From Diphasiastrum complanatum (taxonomy: Eukaryota > Streptophyta > Lycopodiopsida > Lycopodiales > Lycopodiaceae), in NCBI GenBank assembly GCA_029204225.1, contig CM055103.1:48828426-48892425 (forward strand): a stretch of 64,000 bases of DNA, read 5' to 3'. A program made the translations under genes and the position numbers. The notes beneath the pieces were generated by a model. The model had not been told where the DNA came from and did not search any database. It worked only from the letters and a program-made list of their open reading frames with translations. Below, in pieces: positions 1 to 11,219 of the stretch (positions within the stretch are counted from its first letter, which is position 1; each line of letters begins with the position of its first letter).

Positions 1-1040
1 AACGGGTAGATAGCTTATAATATTTCCCTGTACGTAATGTCTTAGAATCTTTTGGAATCCTAAGATATACACAGTTGTCAACTTTAAAATCTCTTGGAGA
101 TCTCTTAAGATTGGTATAGTGTTTAGCTCTATCCTGAGCACTTCGGATACCATCCTTAGCCACTTGCAACATTTCTTGCATATCATGCAAAAAATCAGCA
201 ACCTTCTGGATCTTAATAGACTTCGTCTCAACATTTACTGGAGATCTAGATTGAAAACTGTACACAAGCATAAAAGGACTGTAACCTATAGCAGAATGTT
301 TTCTACTATCATATGCAAACTCAACCAGTGGGAGATAATCTTCCCAATGAGATTGCCTGTGAGAAATATACGTCCTCAAAATATCTTCCATAGTTTGATT
401 AGTCTTTTTTGTCTGGCCATCTGATTCAGGATGATTACAAGAATTTAAACTCAAAGAAGTTTCCAGTTTATGGAATACTGCTGACCAAAAGTGACCCGTG
501 AACTTAGGATCTCTATCACTAGCAATATCACTTGGAAGACCATACAACCAAAATATTCTTTCAACAAAGATCTGGGCTAAATCAGAAGCCTTTATAGTTG
601 ACTTGACTGGTATGAATGCAACTAACTTAGTTAACCGATCCACTACAACCCAAATAGAATCATTTTGGCGTTGGGTCTTTGGAAGTCCAACTACAAAATC
701 CATAGATATGCTTTTCCGTTTCTTATCTGGATATCTAACAGATGCAACAAACCACCAGCCTTATGGCGTTCAGCCTTTGCTAGTTGACAAGCCTTGTATT
801 TAACAACATATGACTTGACATATGGCTTGAGCTTTGGCCAATAAATTTCCTTTTAACCAAGTCTATAGTCCTATGTATACCGGGATGTCCTGCACATGGT
901 ATGTCATGACATTCAAACAAAATCTTTTATTTGAGCTCATCATCACCAGGTACACAATCTTTTTTATTCTGAAATAGTAATCCATCTCAATTGGTGAATT
1001 GTTCCACAATCTTCTTATCTTTCTTAGTTAGTTGAGGCCC
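1..1040 (-). pseudogene. GY1 integrase (partial, catalytic Glu lost)
   Basis: Minus-strand translation shows a gypsy integrase. The zinc-binding N-terminus (HPGIHRT...ACQLAKAERHKAG) lies at about 740-890. It is followed by the core motif MDFVVGLPKTQ (about 680-710), DRDPKF (about 500) and GQTKKTNQ (about 415). The last motif is normally GQTERTNQ, so the third catalytic acidic residue is now Lys. The first Cys of the zinc-finger CxxC appears to be Tyr. A one-base loss near 735 (CCA read as CA) shifts the frame just before MDF. From there the frame stays open to the window edge, through the C-terminal region (PRDFKVDNCVYLR). The protein would insert cDNA into the host chromosome; this copy should be inactive. 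Confidence 0.85.
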
Positions 1041-2630
1041 CTATGTTTCTGACTCAACACTGTCCACATTTCTTCCGGTCTGAACAATGTTCCAAATGTG
1101 ACCAAAATGGGAATATGATTCATATTTTTCTCTCAACAAAAGATATAGATCCGTAGAAATCTGGGTGAATGACAACTCGTTCAGTTCACCGATCTGACTA
1201 AGAGCATTTGCAACTTGATTAGAGCTGCCTCTTATGTAATGGATTTCATGATCGAATTCTTGCATCAATCAGCCCATCGAGCTTTTCTCCCCCAAAGATC
1301 ATGTTGATTACAAAAATACTTAAGAGGTTGGTGATCCGTATACACTACAAACTTACTACCATACAAGTAGTGTCTCCATGTTTTAAGTGCATGGATTATA
1401 GCAAACAATTCCTTTTCCTGCGTAGTATAACGCAACTGAGGACCAGTGAGTGGCCTATCCATTTGTAATAGAACCGCTCCAACTGCAACATCACTTGCAT
1501 CCGTTCTCACAACGTAAGGTAAATCTGGATTTGAAATTTGTAACACGGGAGCTGATACAATCATTGTTTTAAGTTTCTCAAAACATTGATTCAATTCCTC
1601 GTTCCAAACAACAAGCGAACTAGGTTGATTCCTCTTTTTCTTTTTATTAACAATTCCTTTGGTCAGATTATTAAGCGGTGCTGCTAACTTAGCATAATCC
1701 TCAATAAATCTCTTGAAGAAAAGTGTAAAACCTAAAAAAGACTTTAATTGCCTCACAGTCATTGGAATTGGCCACTCAATCACAATCTTGATTTTATCCT
1801 CGTCAATCCTGATCCCACTTACTGTGATCTTATGACCGAGATAAAGCAACTCTTGCTTAAAGAATTCACACTTGGACTCTTTAGCATAGAGTAACTCCCT
1901 ATGGAGTTTCATCAAGACGATTTTTAAGTGTTCTACATGTTCCACCAAGGATTTACTGTAAACAAGAATGTCGTCTAAGAATACTACCACAAAATTCCCC
2001 AAATATGGACGAAATAAATCGTTCATCATCTGCTGGAACATTGCTAGAGCATTCGTTAATCCAGATGGCAACACTAGAAATTCATAATGACCAAATCTAG
2101 AACGAAATCCTATCTTTTGGACATCTTTCGGCTTAATTCTTCTTTGATGGTACCCTGTCTTGAGCTCCATCTTGGTGAAATACCATGCTCCACCCAAGCG
2201 ATCTATAAGGTCATCCATCCTGTGTAATGGATATTTATTCTTTATAGTCACTTTATTAAGCCCCTTGTAATCCACACACATCCGGAAACCTCCATCTTTC
2301 TTCGCTTTGAAGAACAGGAGCGCCCCATGGTGATTTACTAGGTTGTATATGTCCCATTATCAGATAGTTTTCTATTTGATTTGAAATCTCTGTCTCCTCT
2401 TTCTGAGAGAACCTATAAGATTGTCTAGAGATAGGTTGACTTCCTAGAATTGACTCAATCATGTGGTCTACTAACCTAGACGGTGGTAAACCATGAGGTA
2501 ATTCAGATGGAAAAACATTCTTAAATTCCTTTGTGATCTGTTCTTTCACTGCTTGTGCATGATCTAAATTTACTGAGTTAAGAATTATTGAGAATTCACA
2601 ACCATTCAGATTCATTTCAGGAACATCCAC
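1041..2630 (-). pseudogene. GY1 reverse transcriptase and RNase H, frameshifted
   Basis: Three minus-strand frames join into a gypsy RT-RNase H. 2256-2630 has the pre-RT segment, ending SPWGAPVL. 1265-2281 runs from MCVDYKGLNK through the active-site motif FLDDILVYSK and RNase H motifs (VRTDASDVAVGAVLLQ, VYTDHQPLKY). 1041-1268 continues with FDHEIHYIRGSSNQVANALS. Two breaks are visible: an indel near 2310, where the VLFxKKKDGG stretch changes frame, and a single T lost near 1266 (WAD-L-MQEF). The active-site Asp pair is retained, but no continuous ORF remains. Confidence 0.88.
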
Positions 2631-3035
2631 AAAAATTGCAAAACTTCAGATGATCATATCTTTGGATACAGGACACCAAATTGGGTGCTGTAAAGCTCTA
2701 TACAGAGGGAGACCTAGTGAACAAGACACTTGACACGTCAGCTTGCCACCTAGGATTCACACGTGCAAGTTCAAAACAACCAAATAACCTGTAGGAGGTA
2801 GATCCATAACTAGTTTTGTGCTACACATGCTAAAACTCCAAAGAGACAACCAAAATTGATTTCCTAGCACAATTCTCCATAAAGCACAATGAATTTGAGA
2901 GAGATATGGATCATGCAAATTGAAATTGGGAGGACCCACCAACTTGCAACCTTGCTCCTCTCCTTGGATGAGAATACTAGTTGATTACCACCAAGCTCCA
3001 ATGAAAAGCACCACTTCTCCAAACTTGTAAGCCTT

Positions 3036-3569
3036 GCTCTGATACCACTATAAGGGAAGCTCCTTAGATCCTGCTTACAAATCACAAACACAATGGATAA
3101 CACACTATGGAGAAACCACCCAACCAAGTAGAAGCTTCCAATCAAACTCTAGAAGCTTCACCTCCAAGCCAAGGAACAAGAAGCATGAATGTAGAGTGAG
3201 AGCCTGGCAATGAATCAAGAACCATGATGAGGAGTAGGGTGAGTTTGGACCCAATATATAGTTCCAAAAGCATCCTGGACACTTAGTCATGCATAGCCCT
3301 AAGTTCCCTATACATAGATTCACCTGGAATAGAGTCCTATGCATGGACCAACTATTCATAGAATTGCTATTGAGAACTCTACACATGCATACACTATCTC
3401 ATACCTTGTCTAAACTCCATTTAGTGTGTTCTGGGCCTCACAAGGATATTAGTTACTTTCAGGTCACATCCAGTATGACATGGCATAACTAACAGCCTGT
3501 TTTACTGGAGTACCATGTATCCAAGTCTAGGAGTATACTGTGTCCTATGTACTGGTCATGGACATAACA
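3036..3569 (-). repeat. GY1 5' LTR and PBS
   Basis: On the minus strand the LTR begins TGTTATGTCC at 3569 and ends near 3049 with CCCTTATA. It is followed after one or two bases by the initiator-Met PBS TGGTATCAGAGC (3036-3047). A TATATAT-like box lies near 3255-3262, where a promoter would be expected. The terminal TTATA lacks a clean CA, so the inner edge is uncertain by a few bases. The second LTR is outside the window. Confidence 0.6.
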
Positions 3570-4330
3570 AAAATCATCTCCGTTGAACTTGTTGATCAAG
3601 TGGATCTCTAAGGTTGAACTTTCCATGAAGAACATAGATTGACACAAATCAAATGTAAACTAGTTCTAAAAATATGAACGTATTAGGTTCTTTTAATCCT
3701 TGGAATCTAGTAAATCCAAAATCATGGCTCTGATACCACTATGTTGGTTGATCTAGAATGAACGATCAGGCCGTAGTGGAAATGAAGGTTGTTATCCCAT
3801 CACCAACAAAGGAAGAACAAGATGAAATATGATAATAAGAGGATCTTGGATAACTTAGAGAATGGAATGATAGAGCAGTTCTTATATGTGTTGATAATGA
3901 GTTATCAACGTAGGCGTGTTAGACAACCATAAAGCAAGATTGCCAAAAAGATTAGGCATCTGAGACAGCCATGCAATTCTCTGATATTAATACTCTGATC
4001 GTAAAGAAATGTGAAACAATTAGGCGTCAATGACAACCATACATTTTTTCATTTATGAAGTACTTGTGTAACGAAAGAAGAGTGAGAGTTAATAAACATT
4101 CAATACAAATACAATGAGATAAAACAATAGCGATTCTGTATGTTCAATGTTGTACTAAAAACATGGGTCCTGGCTATTTCGACCCAATAGCAACTAACTT
4201 TGTATGTCATGACATTGACAGGCCACCTACTTCTGTACATAACTCTTTGACAAAAACAATGGCTACCTATTGTAGGAAAAATGTAGTTAATCAAATAGAT
4301 TACTGTCAACTTTCAATGTACTGATCATTT
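3570..4330 (-). mobile_element. C1: copia 5' LTR, PBS and gag start, cut by GY1
   Basis: PBS TGGTATCAGAGC lies at 3727-3738 (minus strand). An LTR end (CCAACA, read as TGTTGG from 3742 on the plus strand) follows, with a three-base spacer. Inward from the PBS a gag-like start is visible near 3570-3640 (MESSTLEIH..., then INKFNGDDF), the usual opening of a copia gag before its WK motif. The frame ends where the GY1 LTR begins at 3569. The far LTR edge is not certain; I place it between 4.2 and 4.4 kb. The rest of C1 would lie beyond GY1, left of the window. Confidence 0.55.
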
Positions 4331-5040
4331 GACCCAATCATCAAGGAAGATCTACTGGAGTCAGCACTTTGATCAGGTTATCATTCTGCAAGCATTTTGT
4401 TGTATATAGTCAAGCTAAGTTCAGTTTGGTTTTTATGCAATCAGTTAGCTATCAACGAACTCAACAAAAGTTGCTTTGAGCGCATATAGTTCTTTCACCT
4501 AGTTTCATACATATTTTACACATGTTTCTAATATCAATTTGAGTTTATTTTTGTTCCACTACTGTTCTGTTCCATTTGTGCATTGTAATATCTGATTTAT
4601 CTTGAACCCAATATTTACTGGTAACTGCCACATTTTCGATCCACAACCTGCTCACCACTTCTGCTGCAAATATCAATTTTCTCTGATTTTCTTCACTTAT
4701 GGCAAGATGGAGATCGAGGCTCATTCATGGATTTTCATGGTGAAGACTCTATCAAGAAAGGACAAAGGTGGAGGAGACTAGAAAGCATTGGTTGATTACT
4801 CACATTTATTTTTTGGTTGTTGTTATTTTCCAGAGAGTTCAAAGTTGGAAGCATGGAGGAATCATTGCATTTATATTCTATTTGGATCTTTATGTTCTAG
4901 CTACAGCTTGATGTGTAAAATTGATGTAAGAAATAGTGAAGCATCCAATTTGGACACTATTATCTATATCAATTACTATAAAACAATAGAAAGGGGGTAT
5001 ATACTTAGGATAGAGATCATTTTTAAGATGGATTAAAGTA
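4331..5040. other. Unassigned AT-rich stretch
   Basis: No convincing coding sequence. A plus-strand ORF of 82 codons (4788-5036) has no recognisable domain. Its final part shows only weak similarity to the extreme C-terminus of copia pol, just upstream of the C2 polypurine tract. The stretch is probably degraded retrotransposon sequence. Confidence 0.4.
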
Positions 5041-5044
5041 GTGT

Positions 5045-5733
5045 GGTTAAATCTATGCTAAAACTAGTTGAAGAGGGAGTGTGAAAAATTGTCAACTAGT
5101 TTTGTTGGTTTATTGGCATTTTTGGAGGCCGAAATGAAATTTCAACTTAGAGATAGTTTCATATTTGTCAATAAAGGCCTAAATAGTGTTTGTACTATTT
5201 TTGGCAAGTAGACAAGTGGATGAGATCATATTCGAACCCATTCTAATTGGCTAATTTTGGTACATTGCATCTAGACTAGTATTTCTAGGTTTTTGATGAA
5301 GTATCTAGAAGTTTTCAAATTAGGTCAAGTTTGGAGCAAGTGGCCAAATGACATTATGGAGGCCATCAATAGTTGTACCTGCGTGGAGAAATAATCATCA
5401 AAGTTTTCTTTTTTTTGGAGAATTCATCTCTTGTGTTTCTATATCCATCTCATGTATTTTTCTCTTGATATCTTGAGTTTCTATGTATAGAATGTTGATT
5501 TTATGGTTGATCTAACTTTCACATGTGTGAATTACTGTATTGTACTACTGCAATATGGACATGGACAATACTAAGTCATATCTAAGTATTTATGGTCAGA
5601 TCTTTGTGCATGTCTAAGCTCTAGCATGCATAAAATAGTGATTTTTATCTTCTAACTATTTCTAGATGTGCAACCAAATTTGGCTAAAGATCATTGATGA
5701 ACTAAATTTATTTTGATCTTTGGTTTTTTCACA
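5045..5733 (+). repeat. C2: copia 3' LTR with the last codons of pol
   Basis: Positions about 5050-5084 encode KSMLKLVEEGV and a stop, identical to the C-terminus of C15 and C12. They include the polypurine tract GAAGAGGGAG. The LTR runs 5080-5733 (654 bp), beginning TGTGAAAAATTGTCAACTAG and ending TTTTTTCACA. It is the same length class as the 653-bp C15 LTR but clearly diverged. A palindrome TTCACATGTGTGAA sits at 5518-5531. No 5' LTR or upstream pol is present, so this is a truncated 3' end. Confidence 0.85.
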
Positions 5734-5967
5734 ATCTCAACACTCCTCCTCAACACTCTCATCAAGTCTCTTCTCCAAGACATTAGTACTCTTAGAAGCA
5801 AACTCCTCACAAAGATAATAATGCCATCACAACAACACATTACTCTCAAAGTTTTCTTTTCACTCAAGGACAATCAGCCCCATTTTCTCACTCTCATTCT
5901 CATGAATGTTGGATTTCTATCCTCTCCATCCCTATCTCTCTGCTAATCACAATCACAGTCTGCTCTA

Positions 5968-8030
5968 ATGGTAGACAAACTCGATGATTGAAATACCACT
6001 TGTGGAAATTCAAGATGAAGGTAGTACTAATGGCCAAGGAGCTTTGGAAAATAGGCCCAGTGTTGATGAGCAAGCCATGTACAAGTGAAAAGCTCAAGGA
6101 TTGCAAGGCTTTCGTCTTGATCACCCTTAACATCTCCACACACAGATTGGCCACATTAGACATGCCTGATCTTCGAAAGAAGCTTGGGATATACTAAATA
6201 CACTATACGAAGTGAGGGATGTCACTTCAGAGCTGCATCTGAGGAGAAAGTTCTCACTCAGAATGATAGAAAGTTATTCTATTCAGAATCACATTAATCA
6301 ATGTAAAACCCTGTTGTAGCATATGGTGGCAATAGGTTCATTGATCGAAGACTCTGACTCTGTAATGACCTTACTGTCCAGTTTGCCATCCTCATATGAA
6401 AACTGGGTGATGATGATTTTCACACACTCAAGAATTACATTGTCCAGACTCATAATCATGCTGCTGTAGGAGGAGACAAGAAAGAATGGAGCATCCTTGT
6501 CTTCCATCAACAACTCACAAGCATTTTTTTCGAAGAAGAACACAAGGAAGCAACAGAAAAAGGGAGCTGTTCAACAAATCGGTGACAATCAGAAGCAATC
6601 ATAGAAGACCCAGAATCAGCAACATGTTTAGAACAAGAAAAGGCTCTTCTACAAATACTACAAGAGGACAAACCATGAAATCCAGGACTTTCGGATCTTG
6701 AAGTCCAACAACAACAAGAAGAAGCAGGATCAGCAAGCCCATGATGCAGACACAAAGTAGAAGATCCAAGAAGATGACGACAATGAGCATGAAGTCTTCA
6801 TGGTGAACCATCACCATGTCGAACAATCGAAGGAGTGGTTCCTCGATTCTGGAGCAACACAACATATGACAAGCCATCAAGAATGGTTCATCGATTATTT
6901 GGCCTACAACACCAAGAAATTCGTTCTGCTTGGAGACAAACAGCTCACACAGAATTGAAGGTGAAGGTGACTGAATTTTTCAAAATGGATTATCGAAGCT
7001 CATACCAAATGTATTGCATGTCCCAAACCAGATGACAAATCTGTTGTTATCAGTCAAATTATAGACTTAAGACAAAGGTAGAGTTTCAGGTATTATCCTA
7101 TCGGATTCTTGACAAAAGCAAGATGATCCTTGCACTCAAAAAGAGACAAGGATATCTCTATAGGCTTAGTCATTGTACCTTTGTAATTGATTGTCCTTTA
7201 AGCATTTTAAGTTACATAAGGATTAATTTGGCATTTTAGACTTGGTCACCTTAATCATGTATCGAAAGATAACATATCTAGACATTTTCCAGTTCGTGAT
7301 TTAGACTATCGAATTGTCAACCCTCCTGTCTGCCAGAACTGTATCATAGGAAAGCAAGCAAGAAGGCCATTTAAGTCAAATCAAGAACACATATCTAAAT
7401 ATTTGCTAGACATTGTACATACTGATATATGGGGCCCAATGTGAACACCATCAATGCTTGGTGCTAAATTCTTTATTACATTTATAGATGACTATTTCAA
7501 AAGAACTGTTGTATATTTTTAGGCACATATTTGAAGCTTTCTAGTTCTTCAAGAAATTCAAATAAAATGCTGAGTTGCAGACATGCAAGAAGATCAAAGC
7601 TCTCAGAAGCAGCAACGGTAGTGAATACATCTCAAATGAGTTCAAAGAATATTGCTCAGCCAATGGCATCGAGCAACAAATTTGTTGCTTCCTATTCTCT
7701 ACAGTCGAATGGACTGGCAGAGAGGAAGAACGAGACCTTAATTGAGTTTGTCAAATGCATGATAACTCATGCCCAAATCGTTCTGGCAACATGTTGTTTC
7801 AACATCAACCTTCATGCAGAACCAATGGATAACTAAAGGCCTCCCTGATAGCAAAACCCCTGATGAAGTCTGGACAGGATCCAAGCCTTCATTGAAACAC
7901 TTGAGAGTATGCGGATGTACAAACGAAGCAGATATATCAATCAAAGAAGAAGGAGAGCATTGGAGAAAGACGCATCTTTAAAGCCTTTACCTTCAAAATG
8001 CACTTGTGAATAGGTTCTTGATATGATGCT
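5968..8030 (+). pseudogene. C3: decayed copia gag-protease-integrase, plus strand
   Basis: Successive broken frames follow copia order. Gag (5968-6560) has YHLWKFKMKVVLMAKELWKI. A zinc-knuckle relic near 6650-6690 has lost its Cys residues (FYKYYKRTNHEIQ). Protease is EWFLDSGATQHMT (about 6830). Integrase has GHLNHVSKDN (about 7245), the CQNCIIGKQARRPFKS finger, DIVHTDIWGPM (first Asp), FIDDYF, and a region near 7690-7720 corresponding to QSNGLAERKNETLIEF with the Glu kept. The tail matches TKGLPDSKTPDEVWTGSKPS. Many stops and frameshifts. The match fades near 8030; no RT, RNase H or LTR was found. The gag resembles C8. Confidence 0.82.
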
Positions 8031-8194
8031 AAAAGCATCAAAAAACAGAGAAGAAGTGAGTGAATTAAATTGATAATTTGTTTAGGGATGTGCATGGAAG
8101 GTTACTGTAGTATTGTCTTTGTGAAGTTTTGTTTTTGTACTACTTAATATGTAAATACTATTTTAATTTACACAAATTTGTTTATTTTTGTGTT

Positions 8195-9910
8195 TCAGGT
8201 TAAATCATACACTGTACAAAACTCTATCATCTTGGTGTAGATATACTCTCCACCATTATCACTCCTCAATACTTTTATTCTAGCATCAAGTTGATTCTCA
8301 ACTAGAGTTTTGAACTTAACAAAAGCCTCAAACACCTTACTTTTGGAATCGAAAAGTGTATCTAGAATAATCATTAATAAAAGATACAGACATAGATGCA
8401 CCTCCATTAGATTCTTGAGAAAAAGAGTGCACATCAATATGAATGAGATCTAATGCTTTTGTAGATCTAGTGAAAGATTTAACAAAAGGTAGCTTGTGTG
8501 CCTTTGAGAGGCTACAAGCTTCACATCTTTTTCCACACTTTGAGAGTGAGTGCAAGATCCTTGGTGCATAACATCTCCATTGATTTGAAGTTTGGATGGC
8601 CCAACCTCTTATGCCATAGCTCCACTTGATTGAGCTCCTCCTTAGTCACGTTCATAGTTCCAAGAAAAACATTAGCATCTAGCCTAAAAAGCCTTCCTTG
8701 CTTGAATCCCTTTACAATGCAGATATCATTCAACATTATTGAGCAAACACCTTGTTTTAAACTGACATCTAAGCCATCATCCATCAATTGTCCTACACTT
8801 TTAACAAATTCTTAGTGAGTGTAGGAACATAGAGTACATTATCTAGATCTACTCTTTTAGAGGATCCAAGGATTAAGGGAATAGTTCCCACTCCATCTAT
8901 TTTACATTCTTGATCACTTGATGTTAGAATAGACTTTTTACAACCTACAAAAGATACAGGAGTTGAGAAAAAATCCTTTTGGAATGTCATGTGGGAGCTA
9001 GCCCCATTATCAATCCACCATGTGTCATTGGAGTAGCTCTTGGATGTTGATGTAGATGCCATCAAGGATGAATCCACTTCATCTTCATATTCCTCAAGAG
9101 TGAGGTTGCCTTGCTTTCTCTCTCCTTGTGCATTCTTTTTCTTGTAAAACTCAGCTACAAAGTGCCCCTTCTTTTCACAAAAGAAGCACTTGAGTTTGGC
9201 TTTGTTCTTCTTTCCACCTTTGGAGCTTGATGGTTGATCATCATTCTTGGTCTCCCTTGGTTGGATCTTCTTCTTGGACTTTGAGAAGTTGGCCTTATCA
9301 TCACCATCATGCAACTTTAAGGAACCAATCCTTTGCTTGACATGAAGGATTCTACACTCCTTGGCCACAAGCACACTATGGAGCTTGTCAATAGAAGCTA
9401 GAGAATCTTGAATATCAAAGCTTTGTACAAGATTGGAGAACTCATCTCCAAGAACATTCAAAATGATTTGAACAAGCTCATAATCTTGAATACCCTCACT
9501 TATGATGGAAAGTTATTTATTGGGAGACTTTATTCTCAAGACATATTCTTGAGTACTCTCATCACTCCCTCTAATGCTTTGAAGAACTCTATTTCTTAAC
9601 ACAAGCACTCTAGAGGTTATTTTGGATTCATAAACCCTTTTAGATAGTTCCAAGCCTCTTTGGCTGAGGTACAAGATGCCACTTCTTTTAGAAGTTCATT
9701 ACTAACATTCATTTTTAGGCAATGTAATGCTAGTCTAGCTCTCTTTTTGTATCTTGCTTGATCTTGCCCTCCTTGAGGTTCTTTTTCCTCTCCTATGACA
9801 AGATCATACATATCTTGGAGCACTAGTAGTGAGTCCATTCTTACTTTCCAAGTTGAATAATTACTAGAATTTAGCCTTTCACTAGCCTCAAGTAGATAGG
9901 CTCCAATTGA
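8195..9910 (-). pseudogene. C4 gag-protease-integrase fragment
   Basis: The minus-strand gag starts at about 9910 (MGSIGAYLLEASERL, NYSTWKVRMDSLLVL) and is in frame to about 9617. A frameshifted stretch follows, then 8793-9461 carries the gag C-terminus, a zinc knuckle CFFCEKKGHFVAEF (last Cys replaced by Phe) and protease WWIDNGASSHM (usual DSG changed to DNG). The remaining frames show the pre-integrase finger (LWHKRLGHPNFKSMEML...CEACSLSKAHK), integrase DLIHIDVH and VLRSDNGGEY, then truncation near 8200. Several frameshifts; not functional. Confidence 0.85.
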
Positions 9911-10523
9911 ACCCATTCTCACTAGTACAACAAATGTACTATTCAAAGGCTCTCCCTTCTCTTTTTTTTTTTAGAATTTAGCAACAAAGCTACTCTCTTG
10001 AATCTCACAAAACTTCAAGAGGCAAGATCTATAATGATCTTAAACTCAAAAAGACTAGGGAAATTGAATTCTACACAATCTATTCAATTTAGACGCTCAA
10101 ATTTGGCTCTTGGAAGTGCCAATGCCTTCCTATGGTGTTTAGAATGGATTTTAGCTTCACTCTTGAACTAAAAACATTAGCCTCAAAAATCACTCTCAAT
10201 GATTTGGAGGTTTAACAAACTTCTAACACCATTCCACCTCAAATCTATAATGAGATCAATGGATTTTTACAGGCAAATCACTAGTTTCACTCTTCACATA
10301 TTGTTTGAAGCTCAAATATTGAAAAATCACAAAATTTGGTGAAAGTACAACTCCAGCAGCCTCTCACACATGTGAGAAGTACATCTAAACTTTACACACT
10401 AATCTGAACCTCAACTTCACAAGTAAACTATTGGTAAAGGTCGCCCTCCTTCAAAATGACTCTAGCACCAATGCTTTTACCAAAATGTAGATATTTGGAT
10501 CGTCATCTAAGCTCTTTGACTTG

Positions 10524-11210
10524 GCTCTGATACCATGTCAAATTTTAGAGTTTCAAACTGAATTTGATCTACAAATGATCACAGAGAGTGATTGGTAGCT
10601 TGAGATCTTGATCTACATCAAGATTAGCTTCCAATTTTAGCTTCTAGTTGACAATTTTGTGATTCCAAGCAAGAACAATCAAGAAATGATGATCCACGAC
10701 TTCACATGTGTGAATTACTGCTACTGTACGGCATGGTCACAGAGAATTAGTTTACTTATGAAATACTAGGCATTCATTCACAAGGAAGTTGCTAAAGGGA
10801 GTGAAAATCACAAAATTGCTCCACAAACCAATGTTTCTCATCATTAGCTTCACAATGGATCCATCATGGATCAAGTACACAATCACCATAATCTCTCTCT
10901 AAGCTGCATCCAGCACGTGTGGGATAGCTCATTGTACTCATCCACATCGACTTTGGATAATATCTATCTAATTTGCCACATCATCCATTGGTGGTCTGTG
11001 TTGACCTTCTAGATTCCTACAATCTAGGACCTAACTCCTATAATTTAGGAGATGCCATATTTGACTCAAATGAATGCTAAATAAAATGGATCTGAATATT
11101 ACAAGTGTCATTTCACACGTGTGGACAGGTCCTCACACGTGTGGATCCACATAGATGTTAAATACATTGCAAAAACCATGTGAAAAATTGCTAAATTCTA
11201 ATAGTCTTTT
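10524..11210 (-). repeat. C4 5' LTR and PBS
   Basis: PBS (minus) at 10524-10535; the LTR starts on the plus strand at 10536 with TGTCAAATTTTAGAG. The outer edge is placed by comparison with the C13 LTR, about 70 bp beyond the second palindrome, so near 11.2 kb. It carries paired palindromes CACACGTGTG at 11114-11123 and 11134-11143, and a single TTCACATGTGTGAA at 10701-10714. No second LTR is present. Confidence 0.6.
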
Positions 11211-11219
11211 GGTAGTTGA

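Larger units (their letters stand above)
1..3569 (-). mobile_element. GY1: Ty3/gypsy LTR retrotransposon, 5' part, gag-less and decayed
   Basis: Read on the minus strand the order is LTR (about 3049-3569), PBS (3036-3047), RT, RNase H, then integrase running off the left edge. RT before integrase marks it as Ty3/gypsy and not copia. Only about 400 bp separate the PBS from the RT, so gag and protease are missing or unrecognisable. At least three frameshifts interrupt pol. The LTR edge abuts the gag start of copia C1, so GY1 inserted into C1. The flank after the LTR is AAAAT (3570-3574); the matching TSD copy would lie left of the window. Confidence 0.85.
8195..11210 (-). mobile_element. C4: copia element, 5' half (LTR to mid-integrase)
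   Basis: On the minus strand: LTR from about 11.2 kb to 10536, PBS (10524-10535), leader (about 9947-10523), gag-protease-integrase to about 8200. Pol is truncated inside integrase shortly after RSDNGGEY; RT, RNase H and the 3' LTR are absent. Gag-pol protein similarity places it with C10 and C13. The LTR end TGTCAAATTTTAGAG is close to the C13 LTR end TGTCAATTTTCAGAG. Confidence 0.8.

Noticed and set aside
2757-3386. Overlapping minus-strand ORFs between GY1 RT and its LTR
   Set aside because: No gag or protease motif; they span the PBS and LTR and look like background.
4788-5036. 82-codon plus-strand ORF upstream of C2
   Set aside because: No domain; only its final residues loosely resemble a copia C-terminus, too weak to call.
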